From Rhodospirillaceae bacterium (GTDB lineage Bacteria > Pseudomonadota > Alphaproteobacteria > Bin65): a stretch of 63,469 nt of DNA. Of this stretch, positions 10,001 through 18,926 are shown in pieces. The stretch spans positions 1 to 63,469 of the forward strand of contig JAPPLJ010000042.1 in assembly GCA_028819475.1 (NCBI GenBank), read 5' to 3'. Every line of letters starts with the position of its first letter. Position 1 is the stretch's first letter. A model generated the notes under the pieces. The model ran no database searches and was not told where the DNA came from. It saw only the letters and a list, made by a program, of their open reading frames with translations. The position numbers and the translations under genes were made by a program.

Positions 10001-10435
10001 TCAGGTGCCGGTGAAGCGACGCTTCACCTCGATCATGCGCAAACAGGCCACGGCGGCATCCCGGCCCTTGTCCTTTTGCTTCGGATCGGCCCGCACGACC
10101 GCCTGTTCCCGGTTCTCCGTCGTGAGGATGCCGTAGCCGATGGGCGCACGTTTGTACAGTGCGAGTTCCTGCAGGCCGCGCGCGCTTTCCGAACAGATAT
10201 AGTCGTAGTGGGTCGTCTCGCCGCGGATGACGCAGCCCAGCGCGACGAACCCGTCGAACCGGTCGAGGGCGAAATTGATGGTCGCGGGAATTTCGAATGT
10301 GCCCGGCACTTCGATCCGTTCCCAGGTGGCGCCGACCTCGGTCAGAGCCGCCTCGGCGCCCTGCACCAGCATATCGGCGATATCGCCGTAGAACCGGGCT
10401 CCGACGATGAGGATGTGGGGCGGGCGGTAGGCCAT
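10001..10435 (-). CDS. ribH: 6,7-dimethyl-8-ribityllumazine synthase
   Basis: RibH forms the lumazine precursor of riboflavin. The 144 residues contain ILIVGARFYGDIADMLVQGA, VPGTFEIPATI, GCVIRGETTHYDYICSES and GILTTENREQA, the standard active-site and assembly motifs. It lies between ribB and nusB in a run of closely spaced minus-strand genes. Confidence 0.96.
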   Translation of the reverse strand: MAYRPPHILIVGARFYGDIADMLVQGAEAALTEVGATWERIEVPGTFEIPATINFALDRFDGFVALGCVIRGETTHYDYICSESARGLQELALYKRAPIGYGILTTENREQAVVRADPKQKDKGRDAAVACLRMIEVKRRFTGT

Positions 10436-10449
10436 TCGAACGGGCTGGG

Positions 10450-11631
10450 CTATTGTTCTGTTTTGGGTATGGGGATGCGGCCGCTGATCGACAGGTCATA
10501 GCCGTCGAGGCCGATCACCGTGCGGTTGCTGTTGGTCAGCAGCAGCATGTCGCGGATGCCGAGGTCGGTCAGAATCTGCGCGCCGACGCCGTAATTGCGC
10601 AATTCGCCTTGCGGTCCGCCGGCGCTGCCGCCGACCGGCGCGCGATTGCCGAGAATCCCGGATGTGGAAAGCGACAGCGGTTCGCGGATCAGCACCGCGG
10701 CGCCGCGGCCGGCCTCGCCGATCATGCGCATGGCGCGCTGGAGTTCGCCCGACTTGCCCGTGCCGGCCTGGTACAGGAGATCGCTGAAGACGTTGAGCGC
10801 GTGCATTCGGACCATGACCGGCGCGCCGTCGGCGAAATCGCCCTTGACCAGCGCGATATGCTCCGTGCCGGAGATCCGGTTGCGGTAGACGATGGCGCGG
10901 AAGGCGCCGCCGAAATCGGACGTGAAATCGCCTTCCTCCACCCGCTCGACGATCTTGTCGAAGCGCCGGCGATAGGCGATCAGGTGTTCGATCGATCCGA
11001 TCTTCAGGCCGTGGAACTGCGCGAAGGCCACAAGCTGCGGCAGGCGCGCCATCGACCCGTCCTCGTCCATGATCTCGCAGATCACGCCGGAGGCGTGCAG
11101 GCCGGCGAGGCGCGCCAGGTCGACAGCCGCTTCGGTATGCCCGGTGCGCACCAGCACGCCGCCGTCGCGCGCGACCAGCGGGAAGACATGGCCGGGCGTC
11201 GTGATCGCGCTGGCGTCGGACTCCTCGTCGATCGCGACCGCGATGGTGTGCGCCCGGTCATGGGCGGAGATGCCGGTCGTCACCCCTTCCCGCGCTTCGA
11301 TCGAAACGGTGAACGCCGTCGAGAACCGGCTGTTGTTCTTCTGGGGCATCAGCTGGAGGCCGAGATGGGCCGCCCGTTCGCCCGTCATGGCGAGGCAGAT
11401 CAAGCCGCGGCCGAACTTGGCCATGAAATTGATCGTCTCCGGCGTCGCCTTCTCTGCCGGGATGACCAGGTCGCCCTCGTTCTCCCGGTCCTCATCGTCG
11501 ACCAGGATGAACATCTTGCCCTTGCGCGCGTCCTCGATGATCTCCTCGATCGGCGACAGGAAGGCGAGGTCGTCGGCCGCGCGGCGCACGTCCTGCTTCG
11601 AAACCACGCTCAGACGGTCGCGAACGCTCAC
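10450..11631 (-). CDS. ribB: 3,4-dihydroxy-2-butanone-4-phosphate synthase with degenerate GTP cyclohydrolase II domain (RibBX type)
   Basis: The N-terminal domain (about residues 25-230) is an intact DHBP synthase: VDDEDRENEGDLV, SISAHDRAHT-like TGISAHDRAHTI, PGHVFPLVARDGGVLVRTGHTEA and EIMDEDGSMAR. The C-terminal half aligns with GTP cyclohydrolase II (VRMHALNVFSD, LLTNSNRTVIGLDGYDL), but the three zinc-binding cysteines and the GTP-binding REGRGIGL loop are absent. This fits the RibBX fusions known from alphaproteobacteria, so a separate RibA is expected elsewhere in the genome. The start is a GTG at 11631 overlapping the ribE stop (GTGA). Confidence 0.93.
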   Translation of the reverse strand: MSVRDRLSVVSKQDVRRAADDLAFLSPIEEIIEDARKGKMFILVDDEDRENEGDLVIPAEKATPETINFMAKFGRGLICLAMTGERAAHLGLQLMPQKNNSRFSTAFTVSIEAREGVTTGISAHDRAHTIAVAIDEESDASAITTPGHVFPLVARDGGVLVRTGHTEAAVDLARLAGLHASGVICEIMDEDGSMARLPQLVAFAQFHGLKIGSIEHLIAYRRRFDKIVERVEEGDFTSDFGGAFRAIVYRNRISGTEHIALVKGDFADGAPVMVRMHALNVFSDLLYQAGTGKSGELQRAMRMIGEAGRGAAVLIREPLSLSTSGILGNRAPVGGSAGGPQGELRNYGVGAQILTDLGIRDMLLLTNSNRTVIGLDGYDLSISGRIPIPKTEQ

Positions 11632-12254
11632 GCCGAGGACTCCCCGCTCGCCGGTTCAAGGGCCAACATGCGCTGAACGTAGCGCGCCATCAGGTCCACT
11701 TCCAGATTGATCGCGCCGCCCTGCTGCAAATCGCCCAAGGTCGTCACATCCAGCGTGTGCGGAATCAGGTTGACGGAAAACCGCGTGCCGGCGCCGTCTT
11801 CCACCGCATTGACCGTCAGCGAGACGCCGTCCACGGCGACCGAGCCCTTCGGTGCGATGTAGCGGCCGAACGCCCGGTCGACGGCGAAACGGAAGACCTC
11901 GCTGCCCGATGCCGGGTCGCGCGCCTCCACCCGGCCCACGGTATCGACATGGCCGGCAACGATATGCCCGCCGAGTTCGTCCCCGGCCCGCAGGGCCCGC
12001 TCGAGGTTGATGCGCCGGCCTGCGCGCCAGTCGCCGAGCGTCGTGCAGGACAGGGTCTCGTCCGAAGCCTGGACGGCAAACCAGCCTGACCCGGTCTCGA
12101 TCACCGTCAGGCAGACTCCGCTGCACGCGATAGACGCCCCGATGGCGATTCCGGCAGTGTCGTAGCCGGTTTCGATCTCGAACCGCGTGTCGCCGCCCGC
12201 CGGCTGCGCGCGGCTGCGGATGCAGCCGATATCGGTTACGATGCCGGTGAACAT
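11628..12254 (-). CDS. ribE: Riboflavin synthase
   Basis: The 208-residue protein starts [10 protein letters not shown], the invariant start of the alpha subunit, and has two lumazine-synthase-like barrels each with SIACSGVCLTV- and SVAVDGVSLTVN-type motifs. It dismutates two lumazine molecules into riboflavin. The start was moved to the ATG at 12254 because of the MFTGIV motif; its first 19 bases overlap the end of ribD. In some annotation schemes the gene is called ribC. Confidence 0.96.
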   Translation of the reverse strand: MFTGIVTDIGCIRSRAQPAGGDTRFEIETGYDTAGIAIGASIACSGVCLTVIETGSGWFAVQASDETLSCTTLGDWRAGRRINLERALRAGDELGGHIVAGHVDTVGRVEARDPASGSEVFRFAVDRAFGRYIAPKGSVAVDGVSLTVNAVEDGAGTRFSVNLIPHTLDVTTLGDLQQGGAINLEVDLMARYVQRMLALEPASGESSA

Positions 12255-13384
12255 GGGCGATACTGCGCCGGGCTGCCGCCCGCCTCCCGCTCGCGATGCC
12301 AGGTCTCCAGCAGGTCGCCGCCGCAGGGTTTGCGCGAGCGCAAGCGCCATCCCCCGGCGTCGGCGACCCGGTCGAGGCCGAGAGCGCCGACGGCCGGCCG
12401 GGCATCGCCGCCCAGCACGAGGCCGGCGCGGAACCAGTAGAGCCGGTCGGCAAGACCGGCGCGCATCAGGCTCGCAGCCACCTGCCCGCCGCCCTCGACG
12501 AGAACGTTGTTCAACCCCTCGGCCCCGAGCGCCGCGGCGACCGCCTCCGGATCGGTCCGGCCCGTGCTGTCGGCAGCAACGGAAAACCGGCGGACCGGCG
12601 CTTCGCCAGTCGTATCGCCGGCCGCTTCGCCGGCGGTGGTAAATTGCCAGACGGGATGTTCGGCGGCGGTCTGCGCCAGGCGGCTGTCAGCCGGCAGCCG
12701 GGCCTGCGAATCGAGGACGATGCGAAGGGTTTGCCGGCGGACTCCCGGCAGGCGGCAGGTCAGCATCGGATCGTCCGCCAGCGCGGTCCCGATGCCGATC
12801 AGGACGGCGTCGTGCGATGCGCGCAGCGCGTGTCCGCGCGCCCGGGCGAGCGTACCGGTGATCCACCGGCTGTCGCCGCCGGCGGTGGCGATCCGCCCGT
12901 CCAGGCTGGTCGCCAGCTTGAGGGAGAAACGCGGGCGCCCGGCGCGCTGGCGCATCAGATAGCCGCCGAGATCGCAGGCGGCAATATCCGCGCAAACGCC
13001 CGATTCGACAGCAATTCCGGCGGCCGCGAGCCGCGCCAGACCCGAACCGGCGACGCGGCTGTCGGGATCCTCCAGTGCGGTCACGACACGGGCGACGCCG
13101 GCCCCGATCAGCGCCTCGGCGCAGGGCGGCGTGCGGCCGTGGTGGGCGCAGGGCTCCAGCGTGACGTAGGCGGTTGCGCCCCGGGCTTCGGCGCCGGCAC
13201 GGCCCAGCGCTTCGGCTTCCGCGTGGGGCCGTCCGCCCGGCTGGGTCCAGCCGCGGCCGACGACGCGGCCCTCCCTGACCAGAACGCAGCCGACCGACGG
13301 ATTGGGCGCCGTCGTTCCGAGGCCGCGCCGGCCGATGTCCAATGCCGCCGTCATCCAGCGGCGGTCGGCAGCGCCGTCGGTCAA
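12236..13384 (-). CDS. ribD: Bifunctional riboflavin deaminase/reductase RibD
   Basis: Residues 1-145 form the deaminase domain with the zinc site HAE ([12 protein letters not shown]) and [13 protein letters not shown]. Residues 150-365 form the NADPH-dependent reductase ([34 protein letters not shown]). The enzyme performs steps two and three of riboflavin synthesis from GTP. The start is probably the TTG at 13384, whose TTGA overlaps the nrdR stop; an ATG at 13354 is a possible alternative that would remove ten residues. Confidence 0.95.
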   Translation of the reverse strand: MTDGAADRRWMTAALDIGRRGLGTTAPNPSVGCVLVREGRVVGRGWTQPGGRPHAEAEALGRAGAEARGATAYVTLEPCAHHGRTPPCAEALIGAGVARVVTALEDPDSRVAGSGLARLAAAGIAVESGVCADIAACDLGGYLMRQRAGRPRFSLKLATSLDGRIATAGGDSRWITGTLARARGHALRASHDAVLIGIGTALADDPMLTCRLPGVRRQTLRIVLDSQARLPADSRLAQTAAEHPVWQFTTAGEAAGDTTGEAPVRRFSVAADSTGRTDPEAVAAALGAEGLNNVLVEGGGQVAASLMRAGLADRLYWFRAGLVLGGDARPAVGALGLDRVADAGGWRLRSRKPCGGDLLETWHREREAGGSPAQYRPCSPAS

Positions 13385-13857
13385 TCTTCGCCCGCCGTTT
13401 CCTCTTCCCGCTCGCCCAGGCTGCCGAGGAACTGCTCGAAATCCTTGGCTTCTCGGAAGTTCTTGTACACCGAGGCGAAGCGGACATAGGCAACCTGGTC
13501 GAGGCCGGCGAGCGCCTCCATCACGAGTTCGCCGATATGCTGGGCGGGAATGTCCGATTCGCCGGAACTCTCCAGCCGGCGCGTGATCGAACTGACGATA
13601 CGATCGATCCGGTCCTCGGCAATCGGCCGCTTGCGCAGGGCGATGGAGAGCGAGCGGAACAGCTTGTCGCGATCGAACGGCACGCGCTGGCCGTTCTTCT
13701 TGACCACCATAAGGTCGCGGAGCTGCACCCGCTCGAACGTCGTGAACCGCGAGCCGCAGGACGCGCAGAACCGGCGGCGCCGGATCGACGAGCCGTCCTC
13801 GGTCGGCCGCGAATCCTTGACCTGGGTGTCGTCACCCCCGCAGAACGGACAGCGCAT
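13381..13857 (-). CDS. nrdR: Ribonucleotide reductase repressor NrdR
   Basis: NrdR is an ATP/dATP-sensing repressor of ribonucleotide reductase genes. The 158 residues show an N-terminal zinc ribbon ([10 protein letters not shown]...[12 protein letters not shown]) and an ATP-cone ([20 protein letters not shown] and following). It precedes ribD with overlapping stop/start codons, the standard nrdR-ribD linkage. A strong ribosome-binding site (AAGGAGAGGGG) precedes it, and three 12-bp tandem repeats lie just before that. Confidence 0.97.
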   Translation of the reverse strand: MRCPFCGGDDTQVKDSRPTEDGSSIRRRRFCASCGSRFTTFERVQLRDLMVVKKNGQRVPFDRDKLFRSLSIALRKRPIAEDRIDRIVSSITRRLESSGESDIPAQHIGELVMEALAGLDQVAYVRFASVYKNFREAKDFEQFLGSLGEREEETAGED

Positions 13858-13870
13858 GGCCCCTCTCCTT

Positions 13871-13905
13871 CTCGACTCCCGGCTCGACTCCCGGCTCGAC
13901 CCCCG
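13871..13905. repeat. Three 12-bp tandem repeats upstream of nrdR
   Basis: CTCGACTCCCGG occurs twice in direct succession, followed by a third copy CTCGACCCCCG. The block lies just upstream of the nrdR ribosome-binding site in the glyA-nrdR gap. It does not resemble the NrdR box. Confidence 0.9.
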
Positions 13906-13971
13906 CTAGACCCCCGCCGTCCTCGACGTCAAACGCCGCGCCGCCGGCAGGACTGCTGCCGCGCCGGGCAC

Positions 13972-15282
13972 CTACATCCCCGGATAGACCGGAAAGCGCC
14001 GGCACAGCGCGAGGACCTTTTCCCGGGCCGCCGCTTCGGCCGCCGCATTGTCTTCCGGGTTGGCCGCCAGCCCTTCGAGGACATCGGCGATCAGGTCGCC
14101 GACCTGTTCGAATTCCGCAACGCCGAAACCGCGGGTCGTCGCGGCCGGGGAGCCGAGACGAATGCCGGACGTAACGGTCGGCTTCTCGGGATCGAACGGG
14201 ATGGCGTTCTTGTTGCAGGTGATCCCGGCCCGCTCCAGGCTCTCGTCGGCGATGTTGCCGGTCACCCCCTTGGGCCGCAGATCGACCAGCATCAGGTGGG
14301 TGTCGGTGCCGCCGGCCACCATGGCGAAACCGCGCTCGACCAAACGGGCCGACAGCGCCTTGGCATTCGCGACGATGGCCTCGCAGTAGGTCCGGAATTC
14401 CGGGGTCAGCGCTTCCTTGAAGGCGGCCGCCTTGCCGGCGATCTGGTGCATCAGCGGCCCGCCCTGGGAGCCGGGAAACACCGCCGAGTTGATCTTCTTC
14501 GCGAGCGCTTCGTCGTTCGTCAGGATCATGCCGCCGCGGGCGCCGCGCAGGGTCTTGTGGGTCGTCGTCGTCGTGATGTCGGCGACCGGCACCGGGCTCG
14601 GATGCACGCCGGCGGCCACCAGTCCGGCGAAATGCGCCATGTCCACCATCAGCGTCGCGCCGACGCTGTCGGCAATCTCCCGGAAGCGGCCGAAATCGAT
14701 GAAGCGCGGATAGGCCGAGCCGCCTGCGATGATGAGCTTCGGCCGGTGTTCCTCCGCCAGCGCCGCGACCCGGTCGTAGTCGATCAGGTGGGTATCCTCG
14801 CGCACGCCATACTGGACCGCGTTGAACCATTTGCCCGAAAGCGCCGGCGCCGCGCCATGGGTGAGATGGCCGCCGGCCGCCAGCGACAGGCCGAGGATCG
14901 TGTCGCCCGGCTTGAGCAGCGCCATCATCACCGCCGTGTTGGCCTGGGCGCCGGAATGGGGCTGGACATTGGCGAAGGCGCAGCCGAACAGCCGTTTGGC
15001 CCGCTCGATCGCCAGGCTCTCGGCGACATCGACATGGTCGCAGCCGGCATAGTAGCGGCGCGCCGGATAACCTTCGGCATATTTGTTGGTGAGCACCGAG
15101 CCCTGGGCCTCCAGCACGGCGCGGGAGACGATGTTCTCGGACGCGATCAACTCGATCTGGTCCTGCTGCCGGCGCAGCTCGGCCCGGATGCTGTCATACA
15201 GCTCGGGATCGGACTGGTGCAGCGAGGCGGCGAAGAGGCCGTCGTCGAAGGGCAGGATCGTTGCGGAGCCGGGGCGTGTCAT
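13972..15282 (-). CDS. glyA: Serine hydroxymethyltransferase
   Basis: GlyA converts serine and tetrahydrofolate to glycine and methylene-tetrahydrofolate using PLP. The PLP lysine sits in [15 protein letters not shown], and [33 protein letters not shown] and [13 protein letters not shown] are typical. At 436 residues it has normal length. It lies between rpiB (33-base gap) and nrdR on the same strand, the common alphaproteobacterial order. Confidence 0.97.
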   Translation of the reverse strand: MTRPGSATILPFDDGLFAASLHQSDPELYDSIRAELRRQQDQIELIASENIVSRAVLEAQGSVLTNKYAEGYPARRYYAGCDHVDVAESLAIERAKRLFGCAFANVQPHSGAQANTAVMMALLKPGDTILGLSLAAGGHLTHGAAPALSGKWFNAVQYGVREDTHLIDYDRVAALAEEHRPKLIIAGGSAYPRFIDFGRFREIADSVGATLMVDMAHFAGLVAAGVHPSPVPVADITTTTTHKTLRGARGGMILTNDEALAKKINSAVFPGSQGGPLMHQIAGKAAAFKEALTPEFRTYCEAIVANAKALSARLVERGFAMVAGGTDTHLMLVDLRPKGVTGNIADESLERAGITCNKNAIPFDPEKPTVTSGIRLGSPAATTRGFGVAEFEQVGDLIADVLEGLAANPEDNAAAEAAAREKVLALCRRFPVYPGM

Positions 15283-15315
15283 CGCGAGAACTTCCGTTGG
15301 GCGGCGGACGGCCGG

Positions 15316-15762
15316 TCAACCCGCGGCGCTGTCGATCTTGTCGACCCGCGCCGCATGCCGCCCGCCGTCGAAGGGCGTTTCGAGGAAAATGCGCAGCGCA
15401 TCGCGGGCCGTCTCCACACCGATCAGCCGCCCGCCCAGCGCCAGCACGTTGGCATTGTTATGCTGCCGCGACAGGCGCGCCGAGAGGCTATCGTGACACA
15501 GCGCGGCGCGCACGCCCCGGTGGCGGTTGAGCGCAATGCTGATGCCGATTCCGGAGCCGCAGACGGCCACGCCCATCTCCGCGTCGCCCGATGCGACCGA
15601 CCGGGCCAGCGCATGGCCGAAATCCGGATAGTCGACCGGCTCGGCGGAGGCCGGCCCCAGATCCAGAACCCGATGCCCCAGCGCCTTCAGGTCGTCGGCC
15701 AGGGCGGATTTGAGCGCGAAGCCGGCATGATCCGACGCAACGGCTACGGTTTTCGCAGTCAA
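15316..15762 (-). CDS. rpiB: Ribose-5-phosphate isomerase B
   Basis: RpiB interconverts ribose-5-phosphate and ribulose-5-phosphate. The 148 residues include VAVASDHAGFALK, DYPDFGHALA, GVAVCGSGIGISIALNRHRG and LSRQHNNANVLALGGR, all family hallmarks including the active-site Cys in VCGSG. The start is a TTG at 15762, preceded by the ribosome-binding site GAGGGA; no ATG fits near the conserved N-terminus. It is the first gene of the rpiB-to-thiL run. Confidence 0.93.
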   Translation of the reverse strand: MTAKTVAVASDHAGFALKSALADDLKALGHRVLDLGPASAEPVDYPDFGHALARSVASGDAEMGVAVCGSGIGISIALNRHRGVRAALCHDSLSARLSRQHNNANVLALGGRLIGVETARDALRIFLETPFDGGRHAARVDKIDSAAG

Positions 15763-16197
15763 TCGCGGTTCCCTCGATAGCCGGCGCCACCGATTTCCGC
15801 CCGAACCACCAGATATCGCGCATTGCGCCGGTGCAACGACACGATCTCGTATATCCCGTTCGCCGGCCGAAGGCAATTCCGCGCCGGCCGGCAGCCGCTT
15901 TTCGGGGATCGCACTGTCTCTTTCAATGCTGCCGGAGAGATGGCCGGGGCCCCGGCAAGACGGCGCCAAATAGAGACGTCCGGCAGGCGCCGGAAAGCCG
16001 GTCTACATGAGTATCGCTTTAAGATAATCGAGTAACGATTTGATTCGTCTGAAAGAAACCGAAACCGGTTGAATTGACTTGCGGCCAATACTGTGCGATA
16101 GAGTGAAGTGCGTGCCGGCAGGTCAACACCGGAAAAACGGTGAGCCTGCCGGCCTAGCAAAGCGCCAAACAAGGCGCAAAACAAAAGGACGCGGGGT
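15763..16197. other. Divergent intergenic region rpiB/mucR
   Basis: This 435-base gap separates the minus-strand rpiB operon from plus-strand mucR. It is AT-richer near 16005-16080. No open frame with coding character is visible. It must hold both promoters; a candidate for mucR is listed separately. Confidence 0.6.
16074..16102 (+). promoter_or_regulatory. Candidate sigma-70 promoter for mucR
   Basis: TTGACT (16074-16079) is followed after 17 bases by GATAGA (16097-16102). The -35 matches the consensus in five of six bases; the -10 is weak. It lies about 95 bases upstream of the mucR ATG in the AT-richest part of the gap. Confidence 0.4.
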
Positions 16198-16641
16198 ATG
16201 AGTAACGAGCACACGGAGCGTATCTCCCGTGAGGAGATGCTCCGGATGACCACTGATGTCGTCTCGGCCTATGTTGGCAACAACACGACCGCGACGAACC
16301 AGCTTCCGGATCTGATCAGGACAGTCCACGGTTCGCTCAATGCCTTGGGCGAAGCGCAGGCGGCCGAATCGGCGCCCAAGCCGGCGGTGCCGGTGCGCCG
16401 GTCGCTGACGCCGGAATATCTGGTCTGCCTGGAAGACGGCAAGAAACTGAAAATGCTCAAGCGCTATCTGCGGACGACCTACGACATGTCGCCGGACGAC
16501 TACCGCCAGAAATGGGGGCTGCCGGCGGATTATCCGATGGTCGCGCCGAACTACGCCAAGCGCCGTTCGGAATTCGCCAAGCGCATCGGGCTCGGCCGCC
16601 GGGGCCGCGGCGGACAGCCGGAAGCCCGGGTGGCCAACTGA
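16198..16641 (+). CDS. mucR: MucR/Ros family transcriptional regulator
   Basis: MucR/Ros proteins bind AT-rich promoters and control exopolysaccharide, motility and virulence or symbiosis genes in alphaproteobacteria. The 147 residues carry the hallmark VCLEDGKKLKMLKRYLRT followed by DYRQKWGLPADYPMVAPNYA. In Ros the zinc finger uses two Cys and two His; here one Cys remains (VCLED) and the histidine positions read Tyr and Thr/Tyr, so zinc binding is doubtful, as in some rhizobial MucR homologues that fold without zinc. The N-terminal part is the usual oligomerisation region. Confidence 0.93.
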   Translation: MSNEHTERISREEMLRMTTDVVSAYVGNNTTATNQLPDLIRTVHGSLNALGEAQAAESAPKPAVPVRRSLTPEYLVCLEDGKKLKMLKRYLRTTYDMSPDDYRQKWGLPADYPMVAPNYAKRRSEFAKRIGLGRRGRGGQPEARVAN

Positions 16642-16656
16642 TCCGGCGCTGAAGGA

Positions 16657-16684
16657 GCCCGGCGGGAAACCGCCGGGCCCTTCG
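16657..16684 (+). terminator. Probable terminator after mucR
   Basis: A perfect 9-bp GC-rich stem (GCCCGGCGG / CCGCCGGGC) closed by a GAAA tetraloop lies 16 bases after the mucR stop. It is followed by CCTTCGCTT, a weak T tract, so efficiency is uncertain. Confidence 0.65.
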
Positions 16685-17497
16685 CTTCCAGGCGCCGTTG
16701 CCGGAGCGGGCCGCAGAGCGGCCTGCCCCGGGTTGCCCCCGGTTTGCCCCGGAGGATGGCCGAAGGGTTCGCGGAGCGGACGGAGTCCGCCCCGCGGCCC
16801 TTCTTTGTTGCGCAAATGCGACTCGGGAAGGACTTTATTCCATCGCATTTGTTCGCTATGCGGTCGCGCTGCGCCGGCCGAAATGGCGGAAAACCGCGCT
16901 TTCGGCCGCACACCGCGCCGCTTGCCGCAGGCCGGACCGCTATACGGACCGGTCTGTCTTCCGCGTTTTTTTTTGCGCCACTCGCCCCGGCCCCGCAGAT
17001 TGCGAAGTTGACATCCCGAACGGAAGGCGACTGCCGGGTCGATAGACCCGACCGGCCGGACTAAGGCAGTCGCTGCCTCGGGCCACCGGATTCGGGACCG
17101 CGGAGGAATCGACATTCGGAATATCCGGAGGGCGCCCGCAGACTGCGGCAGGCACACACCTCAGGTGTCGGTGCGCGCCATATAGGAAATGTGATCGTGC
17201 CTGTCAAGAGAAAAATCGTATTTTCGGAAAAAATTATTATATTGCAGGTTTTCCCGCGATTTTCCCCGCGATTTCCCTCGGAATTTCAATGCCTTGGGCC
17301 GGCTGCCCGGCGGACCGGCCGGCTGCCGGACGCCGCCGTCTTGACAGCCGCACGGCGCACTCCATACATAGCGCCTCCGGCACGCGACGCTGGCGGACGA
17401 CACTGGGGCGGACGACACTGGCGGGCGGCGCCGGGCCGCGGGCGTTTGCCGGCGGAACCCGGCCCCCGCGCAGGCGGCGCGGCGGGCCGGCAAATCA
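16685..17497. other. Gene-free stretch between mucR and tRNA-Val
   Basis: About 810 bases without a convincing gene: open frames on both strands overlap each other and lack homology or ribosome-binding sites. An AT-rich block (17195-17290) contains poly-A/T runs and the three near-tandem units TTTTCCCGCGA, TTTTCCCCGCGA, TTTCCCTCGGA. A further direct repeat, GCGGACGACACTGG, occurs twice in a row near 17394-17422. The AT-rich block may be the tRNA promoter or a MucR-type target. Confidence 0.5.
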
Positions 17498-17572
17498 GGG
17501 CGCGTAGCTCAGCGGGAGAGCACTGTCTTCACACGGCAGGGGTCGCTGGTTCGAACCCAGCCGCGCCCACCA
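17498..17572 (+). tRNA. tRNA-Val (anticodon CAC)
   Basis: A complete cloverleaf is visible: acceptor GGGCGCG/CGCGCCC, D-stem GCTC/GAGC, anticodon stem CTGTC/GGCAG with loop TTCACAC, T-stem GCTGG/CCAGC with TTCGAAC loop, discriminator A and encoded CCA. Anticodon CAC reads the valine codon GUG. The 3' end borders a lower-GC accessory cassette. Confidence 0.97.
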
Positions 17573-17623
17573 AGTTTTTCAAGGGGTTAGCGGAAATCCG
17601 CGGCTCCCGACTTTCCCGAATTA

Positions 17624-17639
17624 CTGTGCGATCGCACAG
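17624..17639. promoter_or_regulatory. Perfect 16-bp palindrome, possible operator
   Basis: CTGTGCGATCGCACAG is a perfect palindrome located between tRNA-Val and the following exported-protein gene, about 100 bases upstream of its ATG. The size fits a dimeric repressor site. No regulator for it is identified. Confidence 0.4.
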
Positions 17640-17736
17640 AAACCCGTAAAGACCCGGCCGCCTTGGCAAAGGTGCAGTCGGGTGCGGCGCGATGGCTGCT
17701 CTGGCACGGGCTAACCCGAACAAGGGAGGCGGTCCA

Positions 17737-18177
17737 ATGAGATTTTTCTTCGCAGGGATTTTGTATTTGGCAGCCGCAATCGGCGGAGGCGGCATGTCAG
17801 CAAATGCAGCGGTAATCGCTTCGTGTGGCTTCATGAAAGGATACAGTTACTTCTTTCGAAATGAGCTTGCTGGCAATTCTCCCGGATGGGAACGAGGATC
17901 ACTGAAGACCACAACGATCTTCTTGGGAACCGACAAGGTCAAAGAGGTAGTCCTGAAGAGCACGCTCAGAGGGCAAGATTGGACGAGAAGCACCAGCGAC
18001 TACGGCGCTCAAGTGTACGAGGTCGCCAGACAGGGTTCAATCCGCCACATCCTGATCCTATGGGGACCGGTGACGGAGCTATATGCGCTTGACACGGAGA
18101 AGAAGAGCCTCTCGCTCGTCTCCCAAAAGTCCGGACTGATCAAGGTGACACATGCTTTCGTGGGAAAGTGTGAGTGA
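17737..18177 (+). CDS. Exported protein of unknown function
   Basis: The ATG at 17737 is preceded by AAGGGAGG and opens a 146-residue protein with a clear signal peptide (MRFFFAGILYLAAAIGGGG..., cleavage after SANA). The mature part has two widely spaced Cys (ASCGF near the start, GKCE at the end) that could pair in the periplasm. Its base composition is markedly lower in GC than the flanking core genes, suggesting transfer. A longer in-frame ATG at 17692 lacks a ribosome-binding site. I do not recognise a family. Confidence 0.7.
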   Translation: MRFFFAGILYLAAAIGGGGMSANAAVIASCGFMKGYSYFFRNELAGNSPGWERGSLKTTTIFLGTDKVKEVVLKSTLRGQDWTRSTSDYGAQVYEVARQGSIRHILILWGPVTELYALDTEKKSLSLVSQKSGLIKVTHAFVGKCE

Positions 18178-18324
18178 AACACCAGCTTTCACGGACAGAC
18201 AACGTAGGAAGGTACACAAGACTTTACACGGTTGATGGCTGGCCCCGTGATGGCACCGCCGGCCTGCCCTGCAGGGGAACGGATCGATGTGGGGAGTAAC
18301 GGTCTCCATAGAAGGGAAAGATTG

Positions 18325-18672
18325 GTGAGGAAGTTAACATCTACAGTCGTGTTGGGATTGTCAGTGCTCTCTGGATCAGCTTTAGCTGCGGATCGCCGGT
18401 CAGAACTGCGCTGTGCAGAGTTGCAAAAGCGCGTTGTCGAGTTGTCTCCTGTTGACGTTAGCCCCACACGTGAGCCTTTGGTTCGAGACCATGTGCCAAA
18501 CCGGAATTTCATCTGGTGTCTCGGTATTGGCTTTGCCACGTTGGGAGAAGACCAGAGACCGAAAGCTGTCATACTGTCTTTTGGCACCGAGCCGGACGGC
18601 ACAATTTGGTTGGAATTCTGGGAAAAACGGCGGAAACCGTCGTTCAAGTGGAAGCGGATTAGGTTTCAATAA
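18325..18672 (+). CDS. Exported protein of unknown function
   Basis: A GTG at 18325, preceded by AGAAGGGAAAG, starts a protein of 115 residues with a signal peptide (VRKLTSTVVLGLSVLSGSALA). The mature part is short and has Cys in LRCAEL and IWCLG. The ATG further upstream would add a non-hydrophobic leader and is less likely. Like the preceding gene it is low-GC. Its role may be tied to that neighbour, but no homology is recognised. Confidence 0.6.
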   Translation: MRKLTSTVVLGLSVLSGSALAADRRSELRCAELQKRVVELSPVDVSPTREPLVRDHVPNRNFIWCLGIGFATLGEDQRPKAVILSFGTEPDGTIWLEFWEKRRKPSFKWKRIRFQ

Positions 18673-18926
18673 AGCATGAAAACCCTACTCGCTCACTTAT
18701 CCGGCCCGACGGTTTCGCAGAGCCGGTTGGCGGGCCCGCGCCAAGGATGATGTAGCCGCGACGGATATTCTAGCCGTTAACGCCGGCTATCGAAGCCCGC
18801 TCCGGGCATACCACTGGGTCCGCTTCGCGCTGGCCGGATAAGCCGCTACGGCGCTGGCGCTATAACGGCTTGGGCGCGTAGCCAAAATGTCTATGAGTAT
18901 CGGGCAAGACTTTACAGAAAATTTGA

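Noticed and set aside
13381..13971. FMN riboswitch for the riboflavin genes
   Set aside because: The rib genes overlap nrdR without a leader, and no RFN-element motifs were seen upstream of nrdR.
13342..15780. An 812-codon plus-strand open frame across glyA, nrdR and rpiB
   Set aside because: It is antisense to well-identified genes and has the low-complexity Arg/Gly/His-rich composition of GC-rich shadow frames.
16698..17064. Small genes between mucR and tRNA-Val
   Set aside because: Several frames overlap each other on both strands, with no ribosome-binding site, domain or consistent codon use.
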